A DNA stretch of 48,356 nucleotides from Chthonomonas sp. UBA2785 (GTDB lineage Bacteria > Armatimonadota > Fimbriimonadia > Fimbriimonadales > Fimbriimonadaceae): NCBI GenBank assembly GCA_002352215.1, contig DEIB01000027.1:1-48356 (forward strand), written 5' to 3'. The position numbers and the translations under genes are program-made. Under the pieces are notes generated by a model. That model was not told the DNA's origin, made no database searches, and was given only the letters and a program-made list of their open reading frames with translations. Positions 46,240-48,356 of the stretch are shown in pieces. Numbering within the stretch: the first letter of the stretch is position 1; the number at the start of each line of letters is the position of its first letter.

Positions 46240-47301
46240 GGCGACAACCACTTCCGCCTCTGGGAATCTCTCCCGGAGGCGGAGGGCCAGGGCTTCCATG
46301 CCCGGGTGCTCCGTTTCGCGGTGGCCACTGGCCATCATCACGAACCCCTGGTCTTGGCCCGCCACGCCTTCATCGTGCCGGAACTCGCCAGTAAGGAAGG
46401 CATCCGCGCCCGCCGCTTTCGCGGCCACCCACTCGCTCCCCGCGGCACCCCCACTCACGGCCAGGCGCTCAATGCGTCGGTCCGGGTCGCCATAGAGCCA
46501 GGTCTTGGCCCCCAGTTGTTCGTCGGCCAAGGCGACCAGTTCGCGCGCCGTCATTGGGCTGATGTTGCCGATGCGGCTCAGCGGCTGCGGCACGGTCGGG
46601 CGCAGGGTTACGAGATCGTAGGCGGGTTCTTCGTAGGGGTGCACTTCGCGCAGAGCCTTCACCACAGCGGCGAGGCGCGCCAAGTCCACCACCATCTCGA
46701 TGCGGGTTTCGGCTACGGACTCGATCTGCTCGGCGTGCCCTACGGTTGGGTTCGCGTTGGCATTGCCCACAAACGTGCCCGTGCCTTCGCTCCAAAATGC
46801 ACACCGCTCATAGTTGCCGATGCGGCCCGCCCCGGCCGCGCTCATTGCGTCAATGAGGGCATTGCGAGACTCACTCGGCGCGAAGACGACCACTTTCACT
46901 TGCTCCACGGTGGCTCCGCTGCCGATGGGTTCCAAGTCGGTGATGCCGAGGCGAGCCGCCAGCGTTTCTGAAATGCCTCCCGGCGCGGCGTCCCAATTCG
47001 TGTGGATGCCAAAGAAGCTCCGGCCCCCGCGTACAATGCGCGCGACTTTGCCCTCCACGTCGTTTCCCTCGCGCAGGTGGGCAATCGGCTTCCAGATGAG
47101 CGGGTGGTGGATGACCAAGAGCTGCGAATCCCGCTCCTCGGCCAAGGCCAAGCTGGTCTGGTTGACGTCCAGCGCTACCAAGATGCGGTCGGCGGGGGCA
47201 TCGGGGCGACCAATCTGCAAGCCCACCGGATCCCAATCGAACGCCCAGCGTCGAGGGGCAATGGACTCCAGAAAGTCAGTGACGTCAGCCACGCGCAGCA
47301 T
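46231..47301 (-). CDS. Nif3-like dinuclear metal centre protein
   Basis: A 356-aa member of the NIF3/YqfO family, annotated in databases as GTP cyclohydrolase 1 type 2-like. Two metal-binding domains flank an inserted PII-like domain. The first has DWDPVGLQIGRPDAPADRIL, LLVIHHPLIW with paired His, and FGIHTNWDAAPGG. The insert runs about 130-235 (VKVVVFAPSESRNALIDAMS, VHPYEEPAYDLVTL). The last has GEFRHDEGV and ASGHRETEHPGMEAL. It forms hexameric toroids with two metal ions per subunit; the physiological role is unsettled. TAATCT ends 5 nt before the ATG. It overlaps msrA tail to tail. Confidence 0.92.
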   Translation of the reverse strand: MLRVADVTDFLESIAPRRWAFDWDPVGLQIGRPDAPADRILVALDVNQTSLALAEERDSQLLVIHHPLIWKPIAHLREGNDVEGKVARIVRGGRSFFGIHTNWDAAPGGISETLAARLGITDLEPIGSGATVEQVKVVVFAPSESRNALIDAMSAAGAGRIGNYERCAFWSEGTGTFVGNANANPTVGHAEQIESVAETRIEMVVDLARLAAVVKALREVHPYEEPAYDLVTLRPTVPQPLSRIGNISPMTARELVALADEQLGAKTWLYGDPDRRIERLAVSGGAAGSEWVAAKAAGADAFLTGEFRHDEGVAGQDQGFVMMASGHRETEHPGMEALALRLRERFPEAEVVVALP

Positions 47302-47306
47302 GGCCT

Positions 47307-47312
47307 AGATTA
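47307..47312 (-). promoter_or_regulatory. Candidate -10 box (TAATCT), leaderless
   Basis: TAATCT on the minus strand ends 5 nt before the ATG at 47301. Confidence 0.5.
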
Positions 47313-47348
47313 GCACTGGAAAGAGAAGGGAAGGAGGAAGAGGTTGGA

Positions 47349-47367
47349 AGGCGGGATTACCCCGCCT
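47349..47367 (-). terminator. Hairpin with stop codon in the loop, end of small gene
   Basis: A perfect 7-bp stem (AGGCGGG / CCCGCCT) with a 5-nt loop that contains the TAA of the minus-strand small gene (47357-47359), as in the DAHP synthase terminator. The tail is pyrimidine-rich but lacks a T-run. Confidence 0.5.
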
Positions 47368-47551
47368 CCGTGAGCTCACAGGCATTTGATCGTTTATGAT
47401 GACTTTCCGATAAATGATGACGGCAATAATCCGCCAGCTTATGAAGTGCCTGTTCTGAGATTCGGTCCAGCTTGCCGTGACTCATCATTGTGAGCGCCAG
47501 CAAAGCAAAGGCCTCGTCCTCGGTGAGCTCCAACCTTCCTGGTGTTTCCAT
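47357..47551 (-). CDS. Small hypothetical protein, 64 aa
   Basis: Unrecognised helical protein: LTEDEAFALLALTMMSHGKL, then ISEQALHKLADYCRHHLSES, ending Cys-Glu-Leu-Thr-Glu-Ala-Gly. Three His and two Cys in the second half could bind metal, but no standard spacing is seen. The ATG at 47551 follows an AGGGAG about 14 nt upstream. A stem whose loop holds the stop codon marks its end, and it precedes the Nif3-like gene by about 55 bp in the same direction. The clean start and terminator argue that it is real. Confidence 0.6.
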   Translation of the reverse strand: METPGRLELTEDEAFALLALTMMSHGKLDRISEQALHKLADYCRHHLSESHHKRSNACELTEAG

Positions 47552-47664
47552 AGGTGGTTTTGTGCTCCCTGGGGTCTCCCCCAGCGGGATTGACGAATCA
47601 TCCCGCCCAATTGTTCCCGAAAGAATCGGGCCAAACGTAACTTCTCGAAAAAAGGCCCGGACGG

Positions 47665-47670
47665 TACACT
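47665..47670 (+). promoter_or_regulatory. Candidate -10 box (TACACT), leaderless
   Basis: TACACT ends 6 nt before the ATG at 47677. There is no Shine-Dalgarno sequence. Confidence 0.5.
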
Positions 47671-47676
47671 ACAGGT

Positions 47677-48356
47677 ATGGCAGAAGACACACCCAAAACG
47701 TACGGTGGAATGGCCGTCGTCGAGGGGGTGATGATGCGATCACCGGGCTTCTTTTCCGTGGCCTGCCGCGCTCCGGACGGGCGCATTGTGCTCAAGACGG
47801 AACCGATCGAAAAGACTTGGCTGGGCCGCCAGAAGTGGCTCCTCAAGCCCTTCCTGCGGGGCACTTTCGCGATGCTCGACACGATGGTGTTCGGCATTCG
47901 CGCCATGAACTTTGCCGCCAATATCCAAACCGACCCGGAATACGCCACTGCTGAGGACAAAGCCAAAGCTGTGGATGGCAAGGGGCCGGGGGCGGTTTCC
48001 AACTTTGCCATCGGGCTGACCTTGGTCACCTCGCTCGCCCTTGGTTTTGCGCTCTTTAATGCCGCGCCGCAGTTCGTTTCTGAGCTCATCGTGCGGTGGA
48101 TGGGGGGCGACCTCGCCACCAACAAGAACGGCCTGCTGACCAACTACGTCGCCGAGACGGTGAAGCTGGTCTTCATCATCGGCTACCTCTCGGCCATCAG
48201 CTTCTATCCGCCGATCCGGGAAGTGTTCCGGTACCACGGTGCGGAACACAAAGCGATCAACTGCCTGGAAGATGGCGACGATCTCACCGTGGCCAACGTG
48301 CAAAAGTGCACGCGCCTGCACCCGCGCTGCGGCACCAACTTCGTGATCATCGTGTT
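47677..48356 (+). CDS. DUF1385 (YqhQ-like) membrane protein, 3' end beyond window
   Basis: The first 226 codons of a DUF1385 protein. It begins KTYGGMAVVEGVMMRSPGFF (the conserved GGQAVxEGVMMR-type start), has two membrane segments so far (FAIGLTLVTSLALGFALF and VKLVFIIGYLSAISF), and carries the family's diagnostic FRYHGAEHKAINC followed by TRLHPRCGTNF, with His and Cys residues suggesting a metal site. The function of the family is unknown; it often sits near prfA or rpmE in other bacteria, but the downstream context is not visible. The coding region is open at the window edge. Confidence 0.92.
   Translation, partial: MAEDTPKTYGGMAVVEGVMMRSPGFFSVACRAPDGRIVLKTEPIEKTWLGRQKWLLKPFLRGTFAMLDTMVFGIRAMNFAANIQTDPEYATAEDKAKAVDGKGPGAVSNFAIGLTLVTSLALGFALFNAAPQFVSELIVRWMGGDLATNKNGLLTNYVAETVKLVFIIGYLSAISFYPPIREVFRYHGAEHKAINCLEDGDDLTVANVQKCTRLHPRCGTNFVIIV

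Noticed and set aside
1..48356. Search for CRISPR arrays, tRNA or rRNA genes, insertion sequences and integrases
   Set aside because: No regularly spaced repeats, cloverleaf with T-loop consensus, rRNA signature, transposase DDE or HUH motif, or recombinase motif was seen by eye. A tRNAscan or repeat finder run could still reveal a degenerate one.

Overview
The window is about 48.4 kb of GC-rich bacterial chromosome. It carries roughly 50 mostly single-gene units in both orientations, with no rRNA, tRNA, CRISPR array, integrase or transposase that I could see. Gene content (a PEP-CTERM protein, several large lipoproteins, a BTAD/SARP-like regulator, a Cys-type sulfatase, DUF1080 and DUF1385 proteins, many DinB-like proteins) and diderm-type lipoproteins fit an Armatimonadota-like, Fimbriimonadia-type bacterium. 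That placement is inference from content, not a marker-gene result.

Layout. 1-5.3 kb: a hypothetical gene, a GNAT enzyme, and a large lipoprotein with a caspase/CHAT-like His-Cys pair, divergent from a BTAD-like regulator. 5.4-9.5 kb: small hypotheticals, then an AT-richer accessory patch with a GIY-YIG nuclease-like gene, an FHA membrane protein apparently cut short by an in-frame TGA, and a HEPN-type protein with an R-X4-H motif. 9.5-17.3 kb: a DUF1080 protein, an NHL-repeat lipoprotein, an NTF2-like protein, an ArsR-SRPBCC-membrane protein operon with a 30-bp operator/promoter palindrome, a phosphotransferase, two DinB-like proteins and an AlkD-like DNA repair protein. 17.5-22.4 kb: a PEP-CTERM protein, a PAS-GAF histidine kinase with its OmpR-type regulator, and a globin-coupled methyl-accepting protein. 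22.6-29.2 kb: a serpin, an ankyrin-kelch fusion, a hypothetical, an S51 peptidase/VOC pair, an MntR-like regulator with a linked polytopic membrane protein, and a DinB-like protein. 29.3-33.7 kb: a SIMPL protein, the fur-katG operon with a candidate operator, a small P-loop kinase and DUF1905. 33.8-48.4 kb: a BaiN-like flavoprotein, an RhlE-type helicase, a sulfatase, a lipoprotein, an S9 peptidase, DAHP synthase, a CNNM/CorC protein, an NTF2-like protein, an S4 protein, a class C serine hydrolase, an exported MsrA, a Nif3-like protein, a small hypothetical and a truncated DUF1385 protein.

The most striking window-wide signal is in the non-coding DNA. At least twelve genes have a TANNNT hexamer whose 3' end lies 5-7 nt (usually exactly 6) before the start codon. 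This is the position of a -10 box if transcription begins at the start codon, so much of this genome is predicted to make leaderless mRNAs. Genes inside operons instead use ATGA, GTGA or TAATG overlaps, and a minority have clear Shine-Dalgarno sequences. Oxidative-stress functions recur (KatG under a Fur/PerR-type regulator, exported MsrA, a heme-globin sensor, an MntR-like regulator), but they are dispersed rather than forming one locus.
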